From Verrucomicrobiaceae bacterium (GTDB taxonomy: Bacteria; Verrucomicrobiota; Verrucomicrobiia; Verrucomicrobiales; Verrucomicrobiaceae), in the NCBI GenBank assembly GCA_016713245.1, contig JADJPM010000004.1:3578198-3642197 (forward strand): 64,000 nt of DNA, written 5' to 3'. Under the pieces are notes generated by a model. The model was not told where the DNA came from, did not search any database, and worked only from the letters and a program-made list of their open reading frames with translations. Numbering within the stretch: position 1 is the first letter of the stretch; each line of letters opens with the position of its first letter. Position numbers and translations under genes: made by a program. Below are positions 30,796-40,563 of this stretch, one piece after another.

Positions 30796-33700
30796 ATGCT
30801 CCGCCTTCTGTGTCTTCTCACGCTCACCAGCCATCTCGCGGCTCAAAACGGCACCATTCCGGCGGATCGTCCACGTGCCCGGCCCGCGTCCGCTTTGACC
30901 GGCTGGGCGGATTGGGAAAAGGGCGAGGAATTGCTGAAACGCATCCAGGTCCCGCCTGCGCCCGTGCTTTCGGCGGAGGAGGAAGCGAAGACCTTCAAGC
31001 TCGCGCCTGGTTACCGCGCGGAACTCGTCGCGTGCGAGCCGATGGTGCAGTGCCCGATCTTCTTTGAGTTCGATCCCGAGGGGCGCATCTGGGTCGTCGA
31101 GTATCAGGGCTACATGCGCGACGTGCAGGGCAGCGGCGAGGGCGATCCCATCTGCCGGGTCGTCGTGCTCACGGATGAAAACGGCGACGGCAAAGCCGAC
31201 AAGAGCACCGTCTTCCTCGACAAGCTGGTCATGCCGCGAAGCTTCGCCTTCGTGAAAGGCGGCATCTTGCTGCAAGAGCCGCCGAAGCTGTGGTTCTGCG
31301 CCGACAAAGACGGCGATCTGCGCTGCGATGAGCGCACGCAGGTCGGCACGATGGGCGTCAGCGGCAATCCGCAGCACACGGCGAACGGTCTGCGCCGCGG
31401 CATCGACAACTGGCTGCACTGCGCCGACTGGCCGCATCGCTACCAATGGAAGGACGGCAAGCTCATCGACGAGCCCACGCAGCATCGCGGCCAGTTCGGC
31501 GTGAGCTTCGATGAAACCGGCCGCTTCATCTCCTGCTACGAAAACAGCGCCATGCACATGGACCTCCTTCCCGCCGAGGCACTCATGCGTCACCCCAACC
31601 TCGCCAAACTGGCGCAGCGCGGTGGTCGCGGCGGCTTCGGCATCAATGTGAACGTCGCCAAGGATGCGGCGGAATGTTTTCCCATCCGCGTCACGCCTGC
31701 CGTCACGCTCGGAGCCCTCGAACTCCGCGACGACGGTCGCCTGCGCACCTACACCATCGTCTCCGGCACCTGCTTTTACGATGGCGATCAATTCCCGCCC
31801 GAGATGCACGGCAACGTCTTCGTGCCCGACTCCGCCGGCCACCTCGTCGGCACGTTAAAGCTCGACGGCGGCACGCAACCTCACGCCACCCGCTTCTTCC
31901 CGCCCGAGCAGGAACTCATCGCCAGCACCGACGAACGCTTCCGCCCCGTAAACGCCCGCGTCGGCCCCGACGGCGCTCTTTACCTCGCCGACATGTATCA
32001 CGGCATCATCGAGCACGTCATCTTCATCGTTCCGTGGCTCACCAAGCAGATCGAGCAGCGCAAACTTTACGAAGGGAACGATCATGGGCGCATCTGGCGC
32101 ATCGTGCATGAGCGGAGAGCGGAGAGCGAAGGGCGAAGAGTCGGGATGGAGAAGTGGAGTGATGGAGAGTTGGTGGATGCGCTCGGTCATCCGAATGGAT
32201 GGCAGCGAAACACGGCGCAGCGTTTGCTGGTGGAACGAGGGACGCCTGGAGTTGTGACTCGGCTAGCCAGAAACCTCTCTCATCTTCTCGGCACCGAGCA
32301 CACTCGCTTGCACTCACTTTGGGCCATTGATGGCATGAATTCCCTGATTGGTGATATATTGGTTACTTCAGCCAGTGATCCAGAACCTGTCGTTCGAGCT
32401 GCCACTGCAAGAATGCTCGCCAAACCTGTCGAAGACCTTGAGCAAACGAGAGCGTTTGAGTTGTTGAAGCGATTGATGGTCGATTCGTCGGAAATGGTCA
32501 GACTCAGTGCTGCTACGTCGATAGGTTTGGTTGGGCAACGAGCGGCGATTCCGTCAATCGTTACACACTTGGCAGCTTACGATGATGATCTGAATAGAAG
32601 TGCTGTGGTTGCAGGAACACACGACATGGAGGCGGATCTAATTGCGGAGCTGCTTCCGCATGAAAAATGGCAAGACGACACGCGACATCACCGAGAAACG
32701 CTCAAACTACTTTCCCAGCTCGCGTGCATGGATGGTAAGGCGGAGGCGATTCTCGCGAAAGTGGCCGAAACGGCGATTTGGCAGCGCGAGGCCTTGTTGG
32801 ACGGTTTTCTCGCTTCGCAGGCCAAAGTCACGTTGAAGGCTAAACCGGCCTTTTTGGACGAAATGGCCGTGAATCGCGACATCGCGGCCCGCGAACGCCT
32901 TCAGCGGCTGCGCATGGCTTTGACCTGGCCTGGTGCAGAAAGCGTTATGCTCTCCTCACGCAAGCAACCGCTCAGCGAAGCCGCCAAACAGCAGGTCGAA
33001 CGCGGCGCGGTGGTTTATCAGAGCGTCTGCGGGCTCTGTCATCAGCCCACCGGCTACGGCGTGCCGAATGTCGCACCACCGCTCGCGGAGAGCTCGTGGG
33101 TCACCGGCGAGCCCGAACGACTCATTCGCATCGCGTTGCACGGATTGTATGGCGAGATCGAGGTGAACGGCCAGAAGTGGAACCTCGCCATGCCCGGCCA
33201 GGGAATGAACCCGTTGCTCGATGACGCGAAGCTCGCCGATGTGCTCAGTTACATTCGCAACGCGTGGGGAAATGAGGCCAGTGTCATCGAGACCGCTCAA
33301 GTGGCGGACGTTCGTGAGCAGACCAAAGATCGCAAGATGCCTTGGACGGCTGACACGCTGCTCCAAGTCGATGTCCACGGCGAAATAGCCATCCAACCCG
33401 ACGCCGACGGCACCTTGCTCCTCCCTGCCAGCGCCGCTAAAACCTACGGCCAAAAACTCGCGTATCGCCCTTCGCTCAACGTCCTCGCCCCATGGCGCAT
33501 CGAGACCGACGTCGCCGAATGGACGATTCAAATTCCTGCGGACGCCACATACGAAGTCCTTGTCACGCTCGCTGCCGATGAGGCTTCTGCCGGAGACTCG
33601 TATGTCATTGAAGCGGAAACAGCGAGCCTCAAAGCCACGGTCAAATCCACCGGCGGCTACGAGTCTTTCGCCGAGCAATCGGCTGGCACAATCAAACTCA

Positions 33701-33801
33701 AGGCTGGCGTGCAAAAACTGCTCATGCGACCCGATGGAGCTCTCAAACAAGAGCTGGCCGATGTGCGTGCCCTTCGTTTGAGAAAAGTTCGAGGCCGCTG
33801 A
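30796..33801 (+). CDS. PVC-type dehydrogenase/HEAT/cytochrome c protein
   Basis: 1001 aa from the ATG at 30796 with signal MLRLLCLLTLTSHLAAQ. Residues about 60-420 form the PVC-specific beta-propeller dehydrogenase domain (PEGRIWVVEYQGYM, LTDENGDGKADKSTVF, PDGALYLADMYHGIIEHV). HEAT-like repeats span about 450-680. A cytochrome c domain has CGLCH at 745-749, and a beta-domain covers 880-1000. Such proteins are typical of Planctomycetes and Verrucomicrobia and are thought to oxidise carbohydrates and pass electrons to the heme. DNA of the HEAT part is less GC-rich than the rest. Confidence 0.93.
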   Translation: MLRLLCLLTLTSHLAAQNGTIPADRPRARPASALTGWADWEKGEELLKRIQVPPAPVLSAEEEAKTFKLAPGYRAELVACEPMVQCPIFFEFDPEGRIWVVEYQGYMRDVQGSGEGDPICRVVVLTDENGDGKADKSTVFLDKLVMPRSFAFVKGGILLQEPPKLWFCADKDGDLRCDERTQVGTMGVSGNPQHTANGLRRGIDNWLHCADWPHRYQWKDGKLIDEPTQHRGQFGVSFDETGRFISCYENSAMHMDLLPAEALMRHPNLAKLAQRGGRGGFGINVNVAKDAAECFPIRVTPAVTLGALELRDDGRLRTYTIVSGTCFYDGDQFPPEMHGNVFVPDSAGHLVGTLKLDGGTQPHATRFFPPEQELIASTDERFRPVNARVGPDGALYLADMYHGIIEHVIFIVPWLTKQIEQRKLYEGNDHGRIWRIVHERRAESEGRRVGMEKWSDGELVDALGHPNGWQRNTAQRLLVERGTPGVVTRLARNLSHLLGTEHTRLHSLWAIDGMNSLIGDILVTSASDPEPVVRAATARMLAKPVEDLEQTRAFELLKRLMVDSSEMVRLSAATSIGLVGQRAAIPSIVTHLAAYDDDLNRSAVVAGTHDMEADLIAELLPHEKWQDDTRHHRETLKLLSQLACMDGKAEAILAKVAETAIWQREALLDGFLASQAKVTLKAKPAFLDEMAVNRDIAARERLQRLRMALTWPGAESVMLSSRKQPLSEAAKQQVERGAVVYQSVCGLCHQPTGYGVPNVAPPLAESSWVTGEPERLIRIALHGLYGEIEVNGQKWNLAMPGQGMNPLLDDAKLADVLSYIRNAWGNEASVIETAQVADVREQTKDRKMPWTADTLLQVDVHGEIAIQPDADGTLLLPASAAKTYGQKLAYRPSLNVLAPWRIETDVAEWTIQIPADATYEVLVTLAADEASAGDSYVIEAETASLKATVKSTGGYESFAEQSAGTIKLKAGVQKLLMRPDGALKQELADVRALRLRKVRGR

Positions 33802-33804
33802 ACC

Positions 33805-34185
33805 TCACGCCATCAACGGCGGATGCATTTCAAAGGCCGGGATGCGGGTGCAAACGGGGCGGCCGTGGCCGGTGGTGCCGAAGAAGGAGCCGCTGGCGGT
33901 GCTTTCGGTCTTCACGACGTGGTAGCTGTTGTAGCTGAAGGTCTCGCCGGGGGAGAGCTTGGGGAATTGCCCCACCACGCCATCACCTTCCACGACCATG
34001 GTTTGGCCGTCGGTATCACGGACGATCCATTTCCGACCGAAAATGCTGACCGTCTCCGGCGAGGCATTACGGATCGAGATGTGATACACAAACGGATGCG
34101 GACGGTCCGGCGGCGCGGGCCGCGTGGGGTCATACGCCACGTTGTCCACGCTCACGGTGAGTCCAGGCAGGTCTTCAAAGGTCAT
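33805..34185 (-). CDS. apaG: ApaG domain protein
   Basis: 126 aa, usual length. Single fibronectin-like ApaG domain: LTVSVDNVAYDPTRP, HPFVYHISIRNASPETVSI, RKWIVRDTDGQTMVVEGDGV, GETFSYNSYHVVKT, and a FEMHPPLM tail. Linked to Co/Mg resistance phenotypes, biochemistry unsettled. Divergent from thiD. Confidence 0.95.
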   Translation of the reverse strand: MTFEDLPGLTVSVDNVAYDPTRPAPPDRPHPFVYHISIRNASPETVSIFGRKWIVRDTDGQTMVVEGDGVVGQFPKLSPGETFSYNSYHVVKTESTASGSFFGTTGHGRPVCTRIPAFEMHPPLMA

Positions 34186-34236
34186 GCGTCGAATCTACGC
34201 TTGAATCATCGAACCTGAAACTCGAAACTCATTCCC

Positions 34237-35037
34237 ATGCCCCCACCTCCTCCCGTTCTCACCATCGCAGGTTCCGATTGCTCCGGGGGCGCGGGCATCC
34301 AGGCGGACATGAAATCCATCTCGGCTAATGGCGGTTACGCGCTCACCGCCCTCACCAGCGTCGTTTCGGAGACGCCGGGCCTCGTTTCGCAGATCCGGCT
34401 GCTCGATGCCGAATTCATCGTGGACCAAATCCGCGTGCTATTTGGTGGTTTTCCGATTCGGGCGGCCAAAACGGGCATGGTGGGAGGCGCGGAGCAGATT
34501 CACGCCGTCGCCCAAGCCTGGCGTGAGTATGCCGGTGGCATTTCGCTCGTCGTCGATCCCGTCATGGTGGCGACCAGCGGCGGGCGCTTGCTCAAAGATG
34601 ATGCTGTCGAGACGCTCTGCGCGGAGCTTTTGCCCCTCGCCACCCTCATTACGCCAAACATGGACGAGGCCGCCGTGCTGTGGGGCCGAGCCGTGACGAC
34701 TCGCGATGAAATGGCCGCCTGCGCTGCGGATCTGGCCGCGAAGTATCAAACCTCTATCCTCGTCAAAGGCGGCCACCTCATCGGTGATGCCGCCGCAGAT
34801 GTGCTCGTCACTGCTGGCGGCACCTCATGGCATGAAACCGCCCGCACACCGGGTGTCCACACCCACGGCACCGGCTGCACCTACTCTTCCACCATCGCCA
34901 CGGGTCTCGCCCGCGGCCTCGACCTCACCAGCGCCGTCGCCAATGCCAAAAACTACGTCAGCCGAGCCATTGCGCAGCATTTTCGCTGGGGGCAGGCGCT
35001 GGATGCCTTGAATCATTTTCCGGCGAGCGGCACCTGA
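34237..35037 (+). CDS. thiD: Hydroxymethylpyrimidine/phosphomethylpyrimidine kinase
   Basis: 266 aa, full length. Ribokinase-fold ThiD: N-terminal TIAGSDCSGGAGIQADMKSI, TSVVSETPGLVSQ, AAKTGMVGG, DPVMVATSGGRLL, TPNMDEAAVLWG, and the ATP/anion-hole motif HGTGCTYSSTIATGLARG. Phosphorylates HMP and HMP-P for thiamine biosynthesis in the cytoplasm. No other thi genes in the window. Confidence 0.95.
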   Translation: MPPPPPVLTIAGSDCSGGAGIQADMKSISANGGYALTALTSVVSETPGLVSQIRLLDAEFIVDQIRVLFGGFPIRAAKTGMVGGAEQIHAVAQAWREYAGGISLVVDPVMVATSGGRLLKDDAVETLCAELLPLATLITPNMDEAAVLWGRAVTTRDEMAACAADLAAKYQTSILVKGGHLIGDAAADVLVTAGGTSWHETARTPGVHTHGTGCTYSSTIATGLARGLDLTSAVANAKNYVSRAIAQHFRWGQALDALNHFPASGT

Positions 35038-35085
35038 CGGGCTTTTTACTTGTCGCGAACGTCTCCGACATGGCAGCATCACGGC

Positions 35086-37110
35086 ATGAAAAAGCTGCTT
35101 TTTCTCTCTTTCACCCTTCTCGCATCTCTCCAGGCCCAGCAGGCTCAAAAGGCCGATGCCTGGCCAATTAAACTCTATCGCTATCCCGATGAGGGCCTCA
35201 ACGGCGGCTTCATCTCCGGCGAGCACGGCCAGCTCCGCGCCCCGGCGCTGCCGCCAGTAGATGCGAAGGACGAGGCGGTTACAGATTTCATCAAGCGCTC
35301 CCACTTCGCCTTCCGCGCTCGTTTAATCGAGGAAGGAATCACGCTTCCCACTGGCTCGCTTGCCGCGCTTGATCCGGTGAACCAGACGCTGGCCATCCGC
35401 ACAACATCGGCGATGCATGAGCGCATCTTGGCACTTGCCACGCGGCTGGATCGGAACCTCGCCAAGAATGTTCATTTCACCGTCGAGATTTTCGAGGCGG
35501 ATGCCTCAGCCGTCCGTGAGGCGATGAAAAAGGCCGTCAAAGCCGATCATCGCCCAGTGTGGGAGGCGCTCGATGCTCTCGTGACCGCCAGCAAGGCTGT
35601 CGTGATCACTAGCCAGCGTCTCGAAACCAAGGGCGGCACCCGCGCCACCGTGGAAAGCGGCGAGGAGCGCTTCTACACTAGCGAGATGACGTTCGATGAG
35701 AAGACCCGCTCGACGACCGCCATGGAGGCGCGTCGCGCCGGGACCATCTTCGAAATTGAGCCCACCATCGGCCCGGATGGTGTCACGATGGAGATCAATG
35801 TGAGCCTGGAGCATCATCACGGCCAGCCGGTGGACCGATGGGATATCATCAACACCAGCGGCGAAAAAAGCGTCGAGTCTCCGCTCGTCGATTTTCAGGT
35901 CGCCCATCCCGTGACGGGCTTCACCATGCTCAGCGGAATGACCAAGACGCTCGGCATCTGGCAGCCGGCCTCATCGCCGAAGGGTGAAAAGCTCCAAATT
36001 GCCTTCCTCACGGCCCACATCGTCACGCTGCTACCCGCGCTTGATACGCGAATCGAGCATCTTCTCCGCTCGCATGGCGAGAAAGTCGAAAAGACTCCCT
36101 CCTCGCCTCCGGCGGAGCCTGAAGGCGCTCCGAAGGGCATCCTCACCCGCACCTTTTTTGTGACCGATGAGTTGCTGACCATGGACGACCCGTCGCCGAG
36201 CGGTGCTGCCGATCCGTTTGCCGCTCCACTGCCTGCTGGTAGTGCCTCAGAGCCAAAGCTCAGCCTGCGCCTCACCGCGATGGACATCTTCAAATCAAAA
36301 GGCATTCCGTTCCCCGAAGGTTCCGCGATCACTTACACCGCCAGCACGGGCGAACTGCTCGTGCGCAACACCGCAGAAAACATGCGGCTCATTGAAGCAC
36401 TCATCACCAGCCGTCGCCAATATGCCGCCCGCACGCTCACCAGCACGCTGCACCTCATCGAGGCGGATGCGGCCACGCTGCGGCAGATTGAGCGCCAGAC
36501 CGCCGCAATCTCCGATCACGGCGCTGCATGGAAAGCCGTCGAGCAGGCAGTGAGCGAGGGCCGTGCCCGCATTCTCCAGTCAATCTTCAGTGAGGGAAAG
36601 GGCGGCCTGCGAAGCACCTTCGTCAATGGCAGCGAATTCATGTATTCCACCGGCACGGACGGATCTGCAGGCGTGGTGAGTCATCACAACTCCACCGATC
36701 CCAAGGAAGGTGAGAACAAGACTACCCAGATCAGCCAGCTCAGCGTTGTCGAAGATGCTCCACCGAGCTTCAGCTCCACGGTCGAGATGAGAAATGTGGG
36801 ACTGCAATATGAATACGAGCCCACCATCAGCCCGGACGGCAGGCTCATCGAACTGAACTACCGCCTCGCTTATGATTACGCACCTCCGACCCTCGTCGCC
36901 ACACCTGCACCGAAAGATGACAAACTCATCCGCCCGCTCGACCGCCGTCACCGTTTCCATCAGGTGAACCTCACCACCGGCACCACGATGGCCCACGGCA
37001 CCCATCGCTTGCTCGGCATCTGGAAGCCGGAGGGCAAACCGGAGTTCGACGACGGCTCGAAGCTCCAGGCGGCCTTCCTGCGCATTGATATTGTGCCGGT
37101 CGAGCGTTAA
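35086..37110 (+). CDS. Secreted protein with two secretin-like modules
   Basis: 674 aa from the ATG at 35086 (signal MKKLLFLSFTLLASLQAQQ). Two homologous halves (about residues 70-330 and 400-674) each show a ring-building-like segment (VEIFEADASAVREA / LHLIEADAATLRQI), an RATVESGEERFYTS or RSTFVNGSEFMYST strand, and a GTIFEIEPTIGPDG / LQYEYEPTISPDG motif. That order resembles the beta-domain of type II/III secretins, but membrane-spanning strands are not evident. Probably periplasmic; function unknown. The S41-like gene follows after 15 bp. Confidence 0.6.
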   Translation: MKKLLFLSFTLLASLQAQQAQKADAWPIKLYRYPDEGLNGGFISGEHGQLRAPALPPVDAKDEAVTDFIKRSHFAFRARLIEEGITLPTGSLAALDPVNQTLAIRTTSAMHERILALATRLDRNLAKNVHFTVEIFEADASAVREAMKKAVKADHRPVWEALDALVTASKAVVITSQRLETKGGTRATVESGEERFYTSEMTFDEKTRSTTAMEARRAGTIFEIEPTIGPDGVTMEINVSLEHHHGQPVDRWDIINTSGEKSVESPLVDFQVAHPVTGFTMLSGMTKTLGIWQPASSPKGEKLQIAFLTAHIVTLLPALDTRIEHLLRSHGEKVEKTPSSPPAEPEGAPKGILTRTFFVTDELLTMDDPSPSGAADPFAAPLPAGSASEPKLSLRLTAMDIFKSKGIPFPEGSAITYTASTGELLVRNTAENMRLIEALITSRRQYAARTLTSTLHLIEADAATLRQIERQTAAISDHGAAWKAVEQAVSEGRARILQSIFSEGKGGLRSTFVNGSEFMYSTGTDGSAGVVSHHNSTDPKEGENKTTQISQLSVVEDAPPSFSSTVEMRNVGLQYEYEPTISPDGRLIELNYRLAYDYAPPTLVATPAPKDDKLIRPLDRRHRFHQVNLTTGTTMAHGTHRLLGIWKPEGKPEFDDGSKLQAAFLRIDIVPVER

Positions 37111-37125
37111 TCTCGCCCGCCCCAC

Positions 37126-38217
37126 ATGATTCGCTCCGCCTTCTGTTTCCTTTTACTCGCTCCTGCCGCCCTCGCGGCGGAGGCGAAGGCGCCGGACATC
37201 ACGCAGAATGGCATCCAGACGGCTTTTCGAGTGCTCCAGAAGGAGTACATCCGCAGCGGGGACCTCACGTTTGATGAGTTGAACCGCGCGGCGCTGCATG
37301 GGCTGCTGGAGAGGCTGCAATTCGGCGCGGAACTTGTCTCTCGCACGGAGGATTCCAAGCTCGCGGATCCCGGTGGGGTGCAGGCGGAGATGCTGCGGCC
37401 GGGCATCGCGTTGCTGCGGCCCAAGGCCTTTAGCCAGGCGGAGATCGCCGTGATGGAGCAGCACCTGGCGAAATTTGTCCAGGACGGCGCGAAGCATCTC
37501 ATCCTCGACCTGCGTGCCTCCGCCTCGCCGGGGGATTTCGACGTCGCGGCGGGCATGCTCGGCCTGTTTGTGCCGGAGAATGAGGTGCTCTTCAAAACTC
37601 GCCAGATGACCGATTCGAACACCGAGGTCCTGCGCAGCGAACGTGAGCCGCTTTGGAAGGCCTCGCTGCTCGTTTTGATCGATGGCGATACCTGCAACGT
37701 TGGCGAGGCCATCGCCGCGGTGTTGAGGCAGCGCAAACAAGCCCTCCTCATCGGCTCAGCCACTCGCGGTGCGGCGGTGAGGTATGAGACGATTCCCGTC
37801 GATGCGCATTGGTCGCTGCGTTTTGCGCGTGCCGAGGTGTTGCTGCCGGATGACAGCTCCATCTTCCAAAAAGGTCTCGCGCCTGATTTCCCTATCAAAC
37901 TCGCCGAAAAGGCCAAGCGAGCCTTTTTTGATCCCGAAAACAAAACCCGCCCTGCCTCCACCATCAGCGACACGCCCCGCGTGCGCTTCAACGAGGCCGC
38001 ACTCGTCGCCGGGACGAATCCCGAACTCGATTCCTACATCCGCCGCTCGGCGGGCGAGCCCCTGCCTGAAGATCAACCGAAGCCTCGCGACACGGTGCTG
38101 CAACGCGCCGTCGATTTCCTCATCACGAGTGATCATCTCCAGGCCGCCAAGATCAATTGGAGCCAGAAACTCCCGCCTGAGTCACCCGCCCCCAAAGCCA
38201 TTCCTGTGAACGAATGA
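37126..38217 (+). CDS. Degenerate S41 (C-terminal processing) peptidase-like protein
   Basis: 363 aa, signal peptide MIRSAFCFLLLAPAALAA. The S41 fold is visible: LILDLRASASPGDFD, then LLVLIDGDTCNVGEAIAAVL and ALLIGSATRGAAV. In active enzymes these carry the catalytic Ser (SASAAE) and Lys (TxGK). Here Ser is replaced by Cys or Asn and the Lys is Ala, so proteolysis is doubtful. No PDZ domain is obvious. It overlaps the next gene by ATGA and follows the secretin-like gene, so the three are co-transcribed. Confidence 0.75.
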   Translation: MIRSAFCFLLLAPAALAAEAKAPDITQNGIQTAFRVLQKEYIRSGDLTFDELNRAALHGLLERLQFGAELVSRTEDSKLADPGGVQAEMLRPGIALLRPKAFSQAEIAVMEQHLAKFVQDGAKHLILDLRASASPGDFDVAAGMLGLFVPENEVLFKTRQMTDSNTEVLRSEREPLWKASLLVLIDGDTCNVGEAIAAVLRQRKQALLIGSATRGAAVRYETIPVDAHWSLRFARAEVLLPDDSSIFQKGLAPDFPIKLAEKAKRAFFDPENKTRPASTISDTPRVRFNEAALVAGTNPELDSYIRRSAGEPLPEDQPKPRDTVLQRAVDFLITSDHLQAAKINWSQKLPPESPAPKAIPVNE

Positions 38218-38450
38218 GTCTCCACTCACCCCTTCCGCCTCTGACCTTCGACATCCCCAACAAAGTCGAAACGCAAGTCACCATCCAGCACGTGCTGTGT
38301 GACCGCACCTGCCACGCCACGCTGCCGAATGGCAAGGTCGTGATCGCCTTCATTGATGCTCACAAGCCCCGCTTTCCCCTCGTCGAAGGCGCGGTGATGC
38401 CCGTCCGCATGGATGTGGCCGATTTCTCACGGGCGGAGTTCATCCAGTGA
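38214..38450 (+). CDS. Small IF-1-like OB-fold protein
   Basis: 78 aa, ATGA overlap with the S41-like gene. The segment CHATLPNGKVVIAFIDAHKP, then EGAVMPVRMDVADFSRAEFI parallels the IF-1/S1 barrel (VELENGxVVxAHI, GDxVxVELxPYDLSRGRI). It lacks the basic residues of true IF-1, so it is more likely a paralogue than the initiation factor. Confidence 0.6.
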   Translation: MSLHSPLPPLTFDIPNKVETQVTIQHVLCDRTCHATLPNGKVVIAFIDAHKPRFPLVEGAVMPVRMDVADFSRAEFIQ

Positions 38451-38549
38451 GGGTGGGCTGAGCGGCCAAAGAGGTTGCGGCGCGGCATGGGAAGTGCTTT
38501 TTCGATGCTTCCGCATCACTCCAACCCTTCATCACTCCATCCACCGCAC

Positions 38550-40118
38550 ATGAGCCACTGGGATCGCTTTCAGAAGTACTTCGTTCGTTACCCGCAGATG
38601 GGTTTTTCCATCGACATCAGCCGCATGGGCTTCGAGGACAGCCTGTTTACGAACATGGCCGGGAAGATCGGCCAGGCATTTAAGGCCATGAAGGAGCTCG
38701 AAGTAGGTGCCATCGCCAATCCAGACGAGGGCCGCATGGTGGGCCATTATTGGCTGCGTGATTCCAAGCTGGCTCCTGACGCGGCCATCACGAAGGAGAT
38801 CGACGAGACGCTCGAAGCTTCGCTGAAGTTTGCTGCGGACGTGCATGCCGGCTCGATCAAGGCCGCGAATGGTCAGAAATTCACCCGCGTGCTGGTGGTG
38901 GGCATTGGCGGTTCGGCACTGGGGCCGCAGCTCGTGGCGCATGCCATCACGCCCGCGAATCCGCCCATGGCGATCTCGTTTTTCGATAACACGGACCCGG
39001 ATGGCATGGACCGCGTGCTGGCGGAGATCGGCAGCAGCCTCGCCACGACGCTGACGCTGGTGATCTCGAAGTCGGGCGGCACGAAGGAGACCCGCAATGG
39101 CATGCTGGAGGCTGAGGCGGCCTACCAAAAGGCAGGGTTGGACTTCTCGAAGCATGCCGTGGCCGTGACGGGACTCGATAGCGAACTCGACAAGCACGCG
39201 GTGAAGCAGGGCTGGCTGGCCCGTTTCCCGATGTGGGACTGGGTGGGCGGTCGCACCAGTGTGATGAGCACGGTGGGCACCATCGCGGCGGCGTTGCAGG
39301 GCGTGGATGTGCGCCAGTTCCTGGCCGGAGCCGCGGCGATGGATGCGGAGACGCGCACCCGCCCGGCACGTGAGAATGCGGCGATGCTGCTGGCGCTGAT
39401 GTGGCATCACGCCGGCGGTGGCAAAGGCCAGAAGGACATGGTCGTGCTGCCTTACAAAGACCGTCTGGTGCTCTTCTCGAAGTATCTGCAGCAGCTCGTC
39501 ATGGAGAGCCTAGGCAAGGAGCATGATCTCAGCGGCGCGGTGGTGAACCAAGGCGTGGCCGTCTATGGCAACAAGGGCTCCACGGATCAACACGCCTATG
39601 TGCAGCAGCTTCGCGATGGCGTGAACAATTTCTTCGCCACCTTCATCGAGGTGCGGAAGGCTCGTGACACCGCTTCGCTGGAAGTGGATCCGGGATTCAA
39701 CAGCGGGGATTACCTCCAGGGTTTCCTGCGCGGCACGCGGAAGGCGCTTTCGGACAAAGGTCGCGAAAATGTCACCATCAGCATCGAGGAGGTGAGCGCC
39801 TTCACGCTCGGCCTACTCGTGGGCCTCTTCGAACGGGCGGTGGGCTTTTATGCCAGCCTGGTGAACATCAACGCCTACCACCAGCCCGGTGTGGAGGCTG
39901 GGAAGAAGGCCGCCACGGATTTCCTGAAGCAACTCGCCCAGGTGAAAGCGGCTCTCGCCGTTGCCAAAGAGCCTCTCGGGGCCGCCGAGGTTGCCGCCAG
40001 CCTCGGCATCGACGCGGAGGATGCCTTCCACATGCTGACCCATCTGGCCGCCAATGGTGCGGCAAAGGTGGTCGAGCAGGGGTGCACGCCTGCCGGGGAT
40101 CGTTTCAGTGTCTCCTGA
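38550..40118 (+). CDS. pgi: Glucose-6-phosphate isomerase
   Basis: 522 aa from the ATG at 38550. SIS-fold isomerase: VLVVGIGGSALGPQLVAHAI, ISKSGGTKETRNGMLEA, WVGGRTSVMSTVGTIAA, YKDRLVLFSKYLQQLVMESLGKE and EVSAFTLGLLVGLFERAVGF. Interconverts glucose-6-P and fructose-6-P in glycolysis. The last about 65 residues (EPLGAAEVAASLGIDAEDAF) form a winged-helix-like tail not found in the E. coli enzyme. The 38505-38545 leader has ATCACTCC repeated words. Confidence 0.95.
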   Translation: MSHWDRFQKYFVRYPQMGFSIDISRMGFEDSLFTNMAGKIGQAFKAMKELEVGAIANPDEGRMVGHYWLRDSKLAPDAAITKEIDETLEASLKFAADVHAGSIKAANGQKFTRVLVVGIGGSALGPQLVAHAITPANPPMAISFFDNTDPDGMDRVLAEIGSSLATTLTLVISKSGGTKETRNGMLEAEAAYQKAGLDFSKHAVAVTGLDSELDKHAVKQGWLARFPMWDWVGGRTSVMSTVGTIAAALQGVDVRQFLAGAAAMDAETRTRPARENAAMLLALMWHHAGGGKGQKDMVVLPYKDRLVLFSKYLQQLVMESLGKEHDLSGAVVNQGVAVYGNKGSTDQHAYVQQLRDGVNNFFATFIEVRKARDTASLEVDPGFNSGDYLQGFLRGTRKALSDKGRENVTISIEEVSAFTLGLLVGLFERAVGFYASLVNINAYHQPGVEAGKKAATDFLKQLAQVKAALAVAKEPLGAAEVAASLGIDAEDAFHMLTHLAANGAAKVVEQGCTPAGDRFSVS

Positions 40119-40203
40119 CAAATCAGCGATTGCGCGGGAGGGCGTGCCGTTTTAAACATCAGGCCAATTTTCCCGACGCACCCCGCCCGGCCCATCCACC
40201 TCC

Positions 40204-40563
40204 ATGGACACCAGCAAATTTCCGATTGAGTATCAGATCGCCTGCATCGTGCTGACGGCCCTCTTCCTGTGGTCGTTCAGCGTGGCGCGGGAGCCACGTG
40301 GCTGGCGGCGGCTGTTTCAGAGCATGTTCTCGAAATCGGATAACTTTTCGGTGAACAAGAACAAGGTCATCGACGAGTCCCTGAAGCGTTACGGCATCCT
40401 CATCGCCATGGCCATCCTCGTGGCCGATGTGACCTGCTTTGTCATGATGGTCACCTATCCCCTGCGCATGAAGCAGGTCTCCAAGGAACAGCGTGAACAG
40501 CAGGGTGAGATCCAGCGCATCCAGGGCGCGAATCCCGAACTGTCTCGCGTGAAGGCGTTTTAA
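40204..40563 (+). CDS. Two-helix membrane protein, unknown
   Basis: 119 aa. Helix 1 at residues about 9-28 (IACIVLTALFLWSFSVA) and helix 2 at about 65-90 (GILIAMAILVADVTCFVMMVTYP), joined by a basic loop; a C-terminal charged coil follows (KQVSKEQREQQGEIQRI). Family not recognised. Its stop overlaps the convergent RDD gene by four bases. Confidence 0.7.
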   Translation: MDTSKFPIEYQIACIVLTALFLWSFSVAREPRGWRRLFQSMFSKSDNFSVNKNKVIDESLKRYGILIAMAILVADVTCFVMMVTYPLRMKQVSKEQREQQGEIQRIQGANPELSRVKAF

